A stretch of 64,000 nt of DNA from Thiohalospira halophila DSM 15071 (GTDB lineage: Bacteria > Pseudomonadota > Gammaproteobacteria > Thiohalospirales > Thiohalospiraceae). The DNA is taken from positions 62,001-126,000 of the forward strand of contig NZ_FOMJ01000002.1 in the NCBI RefSeq assembly GCF_900112605.1, written 5' to 3'. Positions 1 to 7,674 of this stretch are shown here, one piece after another; position 1 is the stretch's first letter; the number at the start of each line of letters is the position of its first letter. The notes under the pieces are model-generated. The model worked only from the letters and a program-made list of their open reading frames with translations. It had not been told where the DNA came from and made no database searches. A program made the translations under genes and the position numbers.

Positions 1-304
1 TCAGATCCACCGGCACCTCCACGAAGGTCGGCTGGAGGCTGCTCACCGGCCCCAGGACCTGGCGGGCCACCTCGAAATTGGCCACCACGATATCGGCCAG
101 GACCCGGCCGATGTAGGCCGGGATCCGCCCCGGCCGCGCCAGTCGGGGTCGATCCGGCCAGAAACGCCAGGTGATCCAGGGGATGGTCAGCCCCAGCACC
201 GCGGCCAGGAGCAGGTGGCCGATGGTCACGGTATTCGCCACCAGCAGCCAGGTGGCCGCCAGCACCAGGGAGAGCACGGGATGGGGTAACAGGGGTCGGG
301 TCAC
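1..304 (-). CDS. mrpE: Mrp Na+/H+ antiporter subunit E, truncated by window edge
   Basis: This is the first ~101 residues of MrpE/MnhE, a small membrane subunit of the multisubunit Na+/H+ antiporter. Translation from a GTG at 304 gives an N-terminus with two hydrophobic segments followed by a basic stretch and the segment IGRVLADIVVANFEVARQVL, typical of the family. The start is preceded by a strong ribosome-binding site (GAGGAGGAG) and lies 18 bp after the mrpD stop, so it is in the same operon. Family members are about 160 aa, so roughly 60 residues lie outside the window. The TGA apparent at 1-3 is not in frame. Confidence 0.85.
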   Translation of the reverse strand, partial: MTRPLLPHPVLSLVLAATWLLVANTVTIGHLLLAAVLGLTIPWITWRFWPDRPRLARPGRIPAYIGRVLADIVVANFEVARQVLGPVSSLQPTFVEVPVDL

Positions 305-321
305 GGCCTCTCCTCCTCCGG

Positions 322-1803
322 TCACGGTAGCACCGCCGCGCGCCAGGCGTCGCCCTGGTCGAGCCAGCCGGCGGCGCTGGCGGCGTACTCGGCCGCCGGG
401 GCCGCGGCCAGGGCCCAGCCGATCACCCCGACCACGAGCAGGGCCGCCGGCGCAAAGGCTGCCCGATCCACCCGGATCCCCGGCTCCGCCTCCGGCTCCA
501 GCCGCCAGAAGACGATGGAGCCGGCCCGTGCGGCGGCGACGATCATCACCAGGCCCGTGGCCAGGACCACGGTCCAGATGGTCGCCTGCCAGGGGTGGTC
601 CGCGGCCGCCTGCAGCAGCAGGACCTTGCCCAGGAAGCCGCCCAGCGGGGGCAGCCCCACCATGCCCACGGCGGCCGTCATGAACAGCAGTCCGGCGCCG
701 CTCCCCAGGACTCCGGCCGGGCCGGCGCCGATGCGGTCCGAGCGGCTGCCGCGCGCCTCGGCGATGAGGCCGGCCAGCAGGAAGAGGGCGCCAGCGGCCC
801 AGGTGGAGTGGACCAGGTAGTAGACGGCGGCGGTGAGGGCGTCGGCCCCGCCGATGCCGATGCCGATGAGCAGCGTCCCTACGGAGGCGATGACCAGCCG
901 CGCGACCAGGGAGGCCAGCCGCGTGGCGCCCAGCGCCCCCAGCGCGCCGTGGGTCAGGGTGATCAGGCCCAGGACCAGGAGGCCGTCCTTCAGCAGCGGG
1001 TCCAGGCTCGCCGGGGCGCCCACGGCATCGGTGAGCCGCAGCAGGGCGTAGATCCCGACCTTAGTCATCACCGCGAACAGCGCCGCCACCGCCGGCGTGG
1101 CGGCGGTGTAGGCGCGGGTGAGCCAGAAGTGCAGCGGGATGAGGGCCGCCTTGAGGCCGAAGACCACCACCAGCAGCAGCACGGCCATGGCCGCCAGGCC
1201 GCCCTCGTCGGGCCCCAGTGTGGCCATGGCGCGGCCGGCGTCGGCCATGTTCAGGGTGCCGAGGCTGGCGTAGACCATGCCCAGGCCGATGAGGAAGACC
1301 GCCGAGCCGGCCAGGTTGAGGATGACGTAGTGGACCGCCGCCCGGCTCCGGCTCCCGCCGCCCCCGTGGATGAGCAGGCCGTAGGAGGCGATGAGGAGGA
1401 TCTCGAAGAAGACGAAGAGGTTGAACAGGTCGCCGGTGAGGAAGGCGCCGTTGAGCCCCATGAGCTGGAACTGGAACAGCGCGTGGAAGTTCAGCCCCCG
1501 ATCGTCATCGCCCCGGCTGGCGTGGAGCAGGGCGGCCAGCCCCAGAACGGCGGTGGTGGCCACCATGATCGCCGCCAGCGGATCGAGGATCAGCAGGATC
1601 CCGAAGGGGGCCGGCCAGTCGCCCAGGGCGTAGGTCATGGGCTCCCGCGCCGCCGGCAGCAGCCAGAAGAGGCTGGCCACCAGGGCCAGGGTGGCGCCGA
1701 TGCCGATGGCGCGCTGGGTGGCGATGTCCCGCGGATGCCAGGCCAGCAGCAGGAGCGCCCCGGCCAGCGGGATGAGGATGGGCGCGATGGGCAGGTGGTT
1801 CAT
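322..1803 (-). CDS. mrpD: Mrp Na+/H+ antiporter subunit D
   Basis: A 493-aa polytopic inner-membrane protein of the NuoN/MrpD proton-translocating family. It is very hydrophobic with about 14 predicted membrane segments. The region around residues 215-240 (FGLKAALIPLHFWLTRAYTA) is the family's conserved lysine/histidine helix thought to carry protons. In the Mrp complex, MrpA and MrpD drive exchange of cytoplasmic Na+ for external H+, which supports pH and salt homeostasis. The start overlaps the mrpC stop by one base, indicating translational coupling. Length matches the family. Confidence 0.93.
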   Translation of the reverse strand: MNHLPIAPILIPLAGALLLLAWHPRDIATQRAIGIGATLALVASLFWLLPAAREPMTYALGDWPAPFGILLILDPLAAIMVATTAVLGLAALLHASRGDDDRGLNFHALFQFQLMGLNGAFLTGDLFNLFVFFEILLIASYGLLIHGGGGSRSRAAVHYVILNLAGSAVFLIGLGMVYASLGTLNMADAGRAMATLGPDEGGLAAMAVLLLVVVFGLKAALIPLHFWLTRAYTAATPAVAALFAVMTKVGIYALLRLTDAVGAPASLDPLLKDGLLVLGLITLTHGALGALGATRLASLVARLVIASVGTLLIGIGIGGADALTAAVYYLVHSTWAAGALFLLAGLIAEARGSRSDRIGAGPAGVLGSGAGLLFMTAAVGMVGLPPLGGFLGKVLLLQAAADHPWQATIWTVVLATGLVMIVAAARAGSIVFWRLEPEAEPGIRVDRAAFAPAALLVVGVIGWALAAAPAAEYAASAAGWLDQGDAWRAAVLP

Positions 1804-2129
1804 CAGTCCTCCTCCCGGCCGTCGACGCGGTCACTGTCGTGGTCGCCGTAGGCGCGAATGGCGAGGATGACCAGGAAGGCGGTCATGCCGAAGCCGATGA
1901 CGATGGCCGTGAGGACCAGCGCCTGGGGCAGCGGGTCGGTGTAGGGGCCGTCGCCGTGGATGAGGGCCGGCGCATCCTCGGTGAGCCGCCCGGCGGCGAA
2001 GAGGAAGAGGTTGACGCCGTAGGAGAGCAGGGTCAGCCCCAGGACCACGGGGAAGGTCCGCCCGCGCAGCATCAGGTAGACGCCGCTGGCGACCAGGCAG
2101 CCGATGGCGATGGCGACGAGGATCTCCAT
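1803..2129 (-). CDS. mrpC: Mrp Na+/H+ antiporter subunit C
   Basis: A 108-aa NuoK/MrpC-type membrane protein with three hydrophobic helices. The motif GVYLMLRGRTFPVVLGL and the segment DPLPQALVLTAIVIGF are family signatures. The ATG at 2129 is chosen over an in-frame upstream start because it follows GCAAGGAGGGCTGAG and begins just after the mrpA/B stop at 2131. Extending upstream would add 16 residues inside mrpA/B that do not resemble the family. It sits in the middle of the operon and is needed for assembly of the antiporter. Confidence 0.92.
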   Translation of the reverse strand: MEILVAIAIGCLVASGVYLMLRGRTFPVVLGLTLLSYGVNLFLFAAGRLTEDAPALIHGDGPYTDPLPQALVLTAIVIGFGMTAFLVILAIRAYGDHDSDRVDGREED

Positions 2130-2130
2130 C

Positions 2131-4935
2131 TCAGCCCTCCTTGCCGATGGTGTGGTGGCCCGGGGCATCCTCGTCACCCAGCCGCCCCAGTTCGGCGAGG
2201 ATGAGCAGGACCGAGGCGATCACCGTGATGAAGACCCCCAGGTCGAAGACCAGGGCCGAGGCCAGCTCGACGTTTTCCCCCCAGGGGAGGTGGACGTGCT
2301 TGAAGGTGCTGGTGAGGAAGGGGTAGCCGAAGGCCCAGGAGGCCAGGCCGGTCCCCGCGGCCAGCACCGCTCCCAGGGCGAACAGGCGGTGGTAGTCCAT
2401 CTCCACCCGCTGGCGGGTCCACTCCAGGCCGTTGGCGAGGTGCTGGAGGATCAGGGCGATGGCCGCCACCAGGCCGGCGATGAAACCGCCACCGGGGGCG
2501 TTGTGGCCGCGCAGGAAGAGATAGACCGCTACCAGTAGCGCCAGCGGCAGCAGGGGGCGCGCCAGCATGGCCAGGAAGAGGGGGTGGCGCTCCTGCGACC
2601 AGGGGCGGCCGCCGGGGCCGGTGGCCGGGACCCGGAGGTGGAGGCCCTGGAGCATGGCGTGGATCCCCAGGGCGGCGATGGCCAGGACCAGGATCTCACC
2701 GAAGGTATCGAAGCCGCGGAAGTCCACCAGGATCACGTTGACCACGTTGTGGCCGCCGCCGCCCGGGACGGCGTTCTCCAGGAAGTAGCCGGAGATGGGC
2801 TCACTGGTGCCGGTGAGGACCGTCAGCGCCGCCAGGGTGGCCGCCACGCCGGCGGCCAGGGCCAGCACGGCGTCCCGGCCCCGCTGCCAGGCCGGGCTCT
2901 CCGGCTCGGTCTCCTGGGGCAGGAAGTAGAGGGCCAGCAGCAGCAGGATGATGGTGACCACCTCCACCGAGAGCTGAGTCAGCGCCAGGTCGGGGGCGGA
3001 GAAGCGCACGAAGAGCAGCGAGACCACCAGCCCGACGATGCCGATGACCACGACGGCCACCAGCCGCCGGCGATGCATTGCCACCGTGGCGGCGGCCCCC
3101 AGCGCCAGCGCCAGCACCGCGGCGATGCCGGCGGCGTCCACCGGCAGCAGCTCGCGGCCGCCGAACAGGGCCGGCGGTTCCAGGGCGACGGCGGCGAGCC
3201 CTGCCGCCACGGCGGCGGTGAAGAAGACGAAGAGGTAGCGCTGCAGGCCGCCGCCGTCGCCGCCGTCGACGATGGTCCGGGCGACGCGGGCGATGCCGTT
3301 GACGGTGGCCTCGAAGGCGGCCTCGCCGTCGCCGTGGGGCATCCGGTCGTAGAGGGCGAAGAGCCGGAAGCGCAGGGCGTAGAGCGTCAGGCCGCCGAGC
3401 ATGGCGATGATGCTCATCAACAGCGGCAGGTTCAGGCCGTGCCAGATCGCCAGACTGTAGTCGGGCAGCCCCGAGGGGACCACGGCCCCGGCGGAGACGG
3501 CCAGCAGCGGGCCAACCACCAGCGCTGGCAGGACACCCACCAGCAGGCAGAGCCCCACCAGGACCTCCACCGGGATCTTCATCCAGCGCGGCGGCTCGTG
3601 GGGGGTGCGGTCCAGGTTGATGGGCTCGCCGTTGAAGAAGACGTCGTGGATGAAGCGCAGGGAGTAGGCCATGGAGAAGATCCCGGCGGCGGTGGCCACC
3701 ACCGGCAGGACCCAGGCCCATCCGCCCAGCCACTGCTGGTGGAGGGTCTCGGCGAAGAACATCTCCTTGGAGAGGAAGCCGTTGAGCAGCGGCACCCCGG
3801 CCATGGCCAGCGCCGCCACCATGGCCAGCACCGCGGTGTGCGGCATGTAGCGGAACAGGCCGTTGATCCGGCGCATGTCCCGGCTGCCGGTCTCGTGGTC
3901 GATGATCCCGGCGGCCATGAACAGCGAGGCCTTGAAGGTGGCGTGGTTGATGATGTGGAAGACGCCGGCCACGGCGCCCAGGGGTGTGCCGAAGCCGAAC
4001 AGCAGGGTGATGAGCCCCAGGTGGCTGATGGTGGAGTAGGCCAGCAACCCCTTGATGTCGTGCTGGAAGATGGCCGTGAAGGCGGCGTAGGTGAAGGTGA
4101 GCAGGCCCGCCCCGCCCACCAGGAAGAACCAGGTATCGGTCCCGGCCAGTGCCGGGTGCAGCCGCGCCAGCAGGAAGACGCCGGCCTTCACCATGGTCGC
4201 CGAGTGGAGGTAGGCGGAGACCGGGGTGGGCGCGGCCATGGCGCGCGGCAGCCAGAAGTGGAAGGGGAACTGCGCCGACTTGGTGAAGACCCCCAGCAGG
4301 ACCAGTAGCAGCGCCGGGATGTAGAGGTCGTGACCGCGGATGAGGTGGCCGGCGGCGATGACCGTGGAGAGGTCGTAGCTCCCCACCATCTCGCCCAGCA
4401 GCAGGATCCCGCCCAGCAGGGCCAGCCCGCCCGCCCCGGTGACGGTCAGCGCCATGCGCGCGGATCGCCGGGCGTGGTAGTCGCCGTGGTAGTAGCTGAT
4501 GAGGAAGAACGAACTGAGGCTGGTGAGCTCCCAGAAGACCAGCATCACCAGCAGGTTCTCCGAGAGGACCACGCCGAGCATGGCCCCCATGAAGACCAGC
4601 AGGAGGGTGTAGAAGCGACCCAGGGGCCGATCCGCCGGCAGGTAGTAGCGGGCGTAGAGGACCACCAGCAGGCCGATGCCCAGGATCAGGGTGGTGAAGA
4701 GCAGGCCCAGCCCGTCCATGCGCAGGGCCAGCTCCAGCCCCGCCGCCGGTAGCCACTGCCAGCGCTCGACAATGACCTCGCCGGCAAAGACCCGGCCCCA
4801 GAGGCCGGAGAGCAGGACAAGGCCGGCCACGGCCGTGGCGCCCGCCAGCCAGGCCGGCCAGAGCCGGCCGGCGCGGGCGAAGAGGAAGGGTAGCAGCGCG
4901 CCCAGGAAGGGGGACGCTACCAGTGCCAGCAACAT
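2131..4935 (-). CDS. mrpA: Mrp Na+/H+ antiporter subunit A fused to subunit B
   Basis: A 934-aa fusion. Roughly residues 1-600 are the NuoL-like antiporter core, with conserved helices such as FPFHFWLPRAMAAPTPVSAY. About 620-690 is the MbhD/DUF4040 part (SAPDLALTQLSVEVVTIIL). About 700-770 is MbhE-like, and about 785-934 is a full MrpB domain with its hallmark PGGGFIAGL. A-B fusions are known in proteobacterial Mrp loci. This is the first gene of the operon; A/B, C, D and E follow, and F and G are expected beyond the window. The presumed role is Na+ extrusion and pH homeostasis in saline or alkaline conditions. The ribosome-binding site before the ATG is weak. Confidence 0.93.
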   Translation of the reverse strand: MLLALVASPFLGALLPFLFARAGRLWPAWLAGATAVAGLVLLSGLWGRVFAGEVIVERWQWLPAAGLELALRMDGLGLLFTTLILGIGLLVVLYARYYLPADRPLGRFYTLLLVFMGAMLGVVLSENLLVMLVFWELTSLSSFFLISYYHGDYHARRSARMALTVTGAGGLALLGGILLLGEMVGSYDLSTVIAAGHLIRGHDLYIPALLLVLLGVFTKSAQFPFHFWLPRAMAAPTPVSAYLHSATMVKAGVFLLARLHPALAGTDTWFFLVGGAGLLTFTYAAFTAIFQHDIKGLLAYSTISHLGLITLLFGFGTPLGAVAGVFHIINHATFKASLFMAAGIIDHETGSRDMRRINGLFRYMPHTAVLAMVAALAMAGVPLLNGFLSKEMFFAETLHQQWLGGWAWVLPVVATAAGIFSMAYSLRFIHDVFFNGEPINLDRTPHEPPRWMKIPVEVLVGLCLLVGVLPALVVGPLLAVSAGAVVPSGLPDYSLAIWHGLNLPLLMSIIAMLGGLTLYALRFRLFALYDRMPHGDGEAAFEATVNGIARVARTIVDGGDGGGLQRYLFVFFTAAVAAGLAAVALEPPALFGGRELLPVDAAGIAAVLALALGAAATVAMHRRRLVAVVVIGIVGLVVSLLFVRFSAPDLALTQLSVEVVTIILLLLALYFLPQETEPESPAWQRGRDAVLALAAGVAATLAALTVLTGTSEPISGYFLENAVPGGGGHNVVNVILVDFRGFDTFGEILVLAIAALGIHAMLQGLHLRVPATGPGGRPWSQERHPLFLAMLARPLLPLALLVAVYLFLRGHNAPGGGFIAGLVAAIALILQHLANGLEWTRQRVEMDYHRLFALGAVLAAGTGLASWAFGYPFLTSTFKHVHLPWGENVELASALVFDLGVFITVIASVLLILAELGRLGDEDAPGHHTIGKEG

Positions 4936-4989
4936 GAGTCGGTCCCTATCGGGGGGCTCCCCCGAGATCCGGATTCTTCGTGTCAGTAT

Positions 4990-5007
4990 CTCCCGCCTGC
5001 GCGGGAG
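4990..5007. other. Small GC hairpin between protease and mrp operon
   Basis: CTCCCGC and GCGGGAG form a 7-bp stem around a 4-base loop just downstream of the protease stop. There is no clear T-run, so it is at most a weak terminator. The space 4936-5029 shows no other convincing element; I found no good -10 for mrpA. Confidence 0.3.
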
Positions 5008-5029
5008 GGTAAACCGACCGCGGGTGCCG

Positions 5030-5563
5030 CTACCGCGCCGGCTGCCGCAGGGTCAGCCGGCCGTTGCGCTGCTCCAGTTCCAGGGCCTCCAGGGCGCTCA
5101 TGCCCAGGAGCACCTCGCGATCCCCCATGGCGGGGTTGAGACTCGCCCGGACGTCGCGAAGTTCCAGCGGGCCCAGGCTCAGCTGCTCGATCCGGGTGGC
5201 GTGGGCCCGGATGCGACCGTTGGCGGTACGGTAGACCAGCGTCGCCCCCGGTTCCAGGCCCAGCTCCTCGCCCAGGTGGGCGGGGATGGAGACGTCGCTG
5301 GCCCCGGTATCGATGATGAAGGTGACCGGCTCGCCGTTGATGTGGCCGGGGGCGACGTAGTGCCCGCCGCGATTGCGGCTGAGCACCACCTCCCGGGCCC
5401 CATCCTCGATGACCCGCCCCTGCAGATTCTGGTTCGGGTTGGAACGGCCGGAGAGGTGGTGCTCGAAGGCAAAGGCCAGCAGGCCCAGGGCCAGCACCCA
5501 GGCGGCGATGATCATCCCGAGCCCGAGTCGGCTCGAGGGCTCCGAAGGGGTAGGCCGGTTCAT
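5030..5563 (-). CDS. Membrane-anchored retropepsin-like aspartic protease (TIGR02281-type)
   Basis: A 177-aa protein with one membrane anchor at about residues 14-34 and a periplasmic single-lobed aspartic protease domain. The catalytic motif DTGA is at residues 85-88 within TFIIDTGASDV, and a second conserved segment VLLGMSALEAL lies near residue 153. Such proteins (clan AA) act as dimers because each chain supplies one aspartate. The ATG at 5563 is chosen because the anchor follows directly; the open frame continues far upstream without features. The biological substrate is unknown. It has no operon partner. Confidence 0.8.
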   Translation of the reverse strand: MNRPTPSEPSSRLGLGMIIAAWVLALGLLAFAFEHHLSGRSNPNQNLQGRVIEDGAREVVLSRNRGGHYVAPGHINGEPVTFIIDTGASDVSIPAHLGEELGLEPGATLVYRTANGRIRAHATRIEQLSLGPLELRDVRASLNPAMGDREVLLGMSALEALELEQRNGRLTLRQPAR

Positions 5564-5902
5564 GGAGTCATTATTGCAGAGCCCCGGGGCGCGGCATAGC
5601 GCCTTGTGGGAGTTGTGACGGGCGCAATTGCGTGTGTGGCGGCGGGTGGTATTCTGCGCGGTCCGGACAGGCTTTGGTGGTGCTGCGGCGCCATCCGCTC
5701 CCGGTCGGGATAACGGGCCGCCAGAGGCCCGAAAAGGCGCCCATGAGGCCGGGCTCATGGGTGACAAAAAGACGACAGTGCAACCCGGAAAGGTGAGGGA
5801 ACGTGGAACAAGACTCTGTATTCGCGAGAGGCCCTGTCCCCGGCCTTGAAGGGGTGGAAAACGAACAGTTGGTGGCGGTGGAGATGGCCACGGAGGGGCG
5901 CC
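5564..5902. other. Intergenic region upstream of the XRE regulator
   Basis: About 340 bp between the protease (minus) and the XRE-ampD pair (plus). A plausible sigma-70-like promoter is TTGCGT (5628-5633), 16 bases, then TATTCT (5650-5655), pointing right. A 36-codon open frame starts at a GTG (5803) behind AGGTGAGGGA and ends at 5913, overlapping the start of the XRE gene. It may be a leader peptide or chance. I see no repeat or RNA gene here. Confidence 0.4.
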
Positions 5903-5913
5903 ATGGAGGGTGA
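5803..5913 (+). CDS. Possible 36-aa leader ORF upstream of the XRE regulator
   Basis: GTG start at 5803 preceded by AGGTGAGGGAAC, stop TGA at 5911-5913. It encodes an acidic 36-residue peptide without recognisable similarity. Its stop overlaps the first codons of the XRE regulator at 5903, so translation could be coupled. It is unproven and could be chance in GC-rich sequence. Confidence 0.2.
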   Translation: MEQDSVFARGPVPGLEGVENEQLVAVEMATEGRHGG

Positions 5914-6310
5914 ACTGCGTAATCCGGATTTTCACGGCCGGCTGCGCCAGCTGGTGGGCCAGGAGCGGCCCTACTCCTGGGCGGCCCGGGTGGGGATCTC
6001 CAAGGGGGCCTTCACTCGGATCTGGCGGGAGGGGACCATCCCCAGTCCCGAACTGCTGCTGCGCATCCGCGAGCATGCCGGCGTCTCCCTGGACTGGTTG
6101 CTCACCGGCGACGGGGTCGGCCCCGGCGAGGCGGCGATGGACACGGAGCTGCTGGCACGGACCCTGGAACGGGTCGAAGGGGTGCTGGCGGAGAGTGGCG
6201 AGGCGATGCAGCCGGCGCGCAAGGCCCAGCGCGTGGCTGCCCTCTACGCCCTGGGGCTGGAACGTGGTCAGCCGCCGGAGGCCGATGCCGTGCGCCGGCT
6301 GGTGCCGTGA
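5903..6310 (+). CDS. XRE/CI-repressor-type DNA-binding protein
   Basis: A 135-aa protein. Residues ~8-62 form a lambda-repressor-like helix-turn-helix; the segment WAARVGISKGAFTRIWREGT resembles phage CI/Bacteriophage_CI_repr domains, and SLDWLLTGDG is a frequent ending of that domain. The rest (65-135) is helical without a peptidase domain, so it is not a self-cleaving repressor. The ATG at 5903 follows GGAGGGG. Its stop TGA overlaps the GTG start of ampD (6307), so the two are translationally coupled. A role in controlling ampD or cell-wall recycling is inferred from position only. Confidence 0.7.
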   Translation: MEGELRNPDFHGRLRQLVGQERPYSWAARVGISKGAFTRIWREGTIPSPELLLRIREHAGVSLDWLLTGDGVGPGEAAMDTELLARTLERVEGVLAESGEAMQPARKAQRVAALYALGLERGQPPEADAVRRLVP

Positions 6311-6885
6311 CGCCGATGGCAGGCGCACCATCCGGAGTGGGCAGCGACGGCTGGCTGGCCGGGGCCCTGCGGCGGCCCTCGCCCAACTGCGACGAGCGAC
6401 CGCCCGACACGGAGGTGGACCTGCTGGTGATCCACGCCATCAGCCTGCCCCCCGGGGCCTTCGGCGGCGAGGGGGTGGAGCGGCTCTTCACCAATCGGCT
6501 GGATCCCGACGCCCACCCCTTCTTCCGGGAGATCCAGGGGCTGCAGGTCTCGGCCCACCTCTTCATCCGCCGCGACGGGACCCTCTACCAGTTCGTGCCG
6601 CTGCACCGGCGCGCCTGGCATGCCGGGGCGTCCAACTTCCAGGGCCGCGAGCGCTGTAACGACTTCTCTGTGGGGATCGAGCTGGAGGGGACGGATGAAC
6701 ACCCCTATACCCCGGCGCAGTACCGCCGGCTGGGGTGGACCGCGGCGCGGGTCATGGCCGCCTGCCCGGGGATTACGCGCGACCGTATCGCCGGCCACGC
6801 CGATATCGCACCCGGTCGCAAGACCGATCCCGGCCCCGCCTTTGACTGGCCGCGCTTTCGCACCGAGCTGAACGGGACGGTCTAG
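6307..6885 (+). CDS. ampD: 1,6-anhydro-N-acetylmuramyl-L-alanine amidase AmpD
   Basis: A 192-aa cytoplasmic zinc amidase that cleaves the stem peptide from anhydro-muropeptides during cell-wall recycling, lowering the inducer of ampC in enterobacteria. The N-acetylmuramoyl-amidase domain spans nearly the whole protein. The expected zinc ligands are visible as H43 (VIHAIS), H164 (GHADIAPGRK) and D174 (KTDPG). The GTG at 6307 overlaps the upstream stop; an ATG at 6316 is an alternative. A 7-bp hairpin (6874-6892) straddles the stop codon without a T-run. The usual partner ampE is not next to it here. Confidence 0.95.
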   Translation: MTPMAGAPSGVGSDGWLAGALRRPSPNCDERPPDTEVDLLVIHAISLPPGAFGGEGVERLFTNRLDPDAHPFFREIQGLQVSAHLFIRRDGTLYQFVPLHRRAWHAGASNFQGRERCNDFSVGIELEGTDEHPYTPAQYRRLGWTAARVMAACPGITRDRIAGHADIAPGRKTDPGPAFDWPRFRTELNGTV

Positions 6886-6964
6886 CCGTCCCCTCCCGGG
6901 GGCGACCCTTGGGCGGCGGGCGTGGAAAGTGCTATACCACGCAGAGGCCCCTCGGGAGTTCTCC

Positions 6965-7603
6965 ATGCCCTTTACCGTCTTTGGCCCCGGCGTCCAGGCC
7001 TCCATGTCCGCACGCCAGCTCTTCCCGAATCAGGGGGTGCAGGACGTCGAGGAGGTCGCGCCCTTCCCGCGTATCCACGGCTCCGAGGAGGCCGATCAGG
7101 GCACCGAGGGCTGGCCGCTCCCCCCGCGGCAGCGCACCCGCGGTCAGCAGGCCCGGGCTGCCTACGGCGAGGCCGAGCACCCCTCCACCGAGCCCGAGCG
7201 GGTGGAGACCGCCGCCGAGATCATGTCCTCGCCGGTGGTCACCCTGAACCGCGATGCCACGGTGGCCGATGGCTGGGAGCTCTTCCGCCGGCGGGGTTTC
7301 CGCCATCTCCCCATCCTCGACCCCGCCGGCAACCTGGTGGGTATCCTCTCCGACCGCGATCTGCTCCGGCAGGCCTCTGTCCTACAGGGAGATCCCGAGG
7401 GCGGGCTCGGCGACCTCATCGTCGACCGGGTCCTGACGGCCACGCCGGACACCAGCATCCGGGACGTGGCCCGGGTGATGTACGAGCACCACATCGGCGC
7501 CCTGCCCATCGTCACTATCAACGGCGATCTGCGCGGCATCATCACGCGTGAGGATATCCTGCGTACCCTTATCCGCTCCGCCTCCCTGGAGCTATGGGCT
7601 TGA
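6965..7603 (+). CDS. CBS-domain protein with disordered N-terminus
   Basis: A 212-aa protein with two CBS domains at about residues 80-140 (IMSSPVVTLNRDATVADGW) and 148-205 (TREDILRTLIR near the end). Paired CBS domains usually bind adenine nucleotides and regulate a partner. The first ~75 residues are polar and look flexible, starting MPFTVFGPGVQ. The ATG at 6965 is preferred over one at 6929 because CGGGAGTTCTCC precedes it. It is a single gene between ampD and the chemoreceptor, and its partner is not evident. Confidence 0.8.
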   Translation: MPFTVFGPGVQASMSARQLFPNQGVQDVEEVAPFPRIHGSEEADQGTEGWPLPPRQRTRGQQARAAYGEAEHPSTEPERVETAAEIMSSPVVTLNRDATVADGWELFRRRGFRHLPILDPAGNLVGILSDRDLLRQASVLQGDPEGGLGDLIVDRVLTATPDTSIRDVARVMYEHHIGALPIVTINGDLRGIITREDILRTLIRSASLELWA

Positions 7604-7674
7604 TCATGGGCAATGTCCCGCCAGCCTGCTAACGTGACACTCGTTGATCAGACGGGTGGGGGAGTGTGCAAGCC

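Noticed and set aside
2584-4308. A 574-codon open frame on the plus strand
   Set aside because: It is antisense to mrpA/B, low in hydrophobic residues and rich in Gln/His/Glu repeats, as expected from GC-rich third-position shadowing.
5903-6310. Prophage remnant because of the CI-like regulator
   Set aside because: No integrase, structural or lysis genes nearby; its neighbours are chromosomal core genes and base composition is unchanged.
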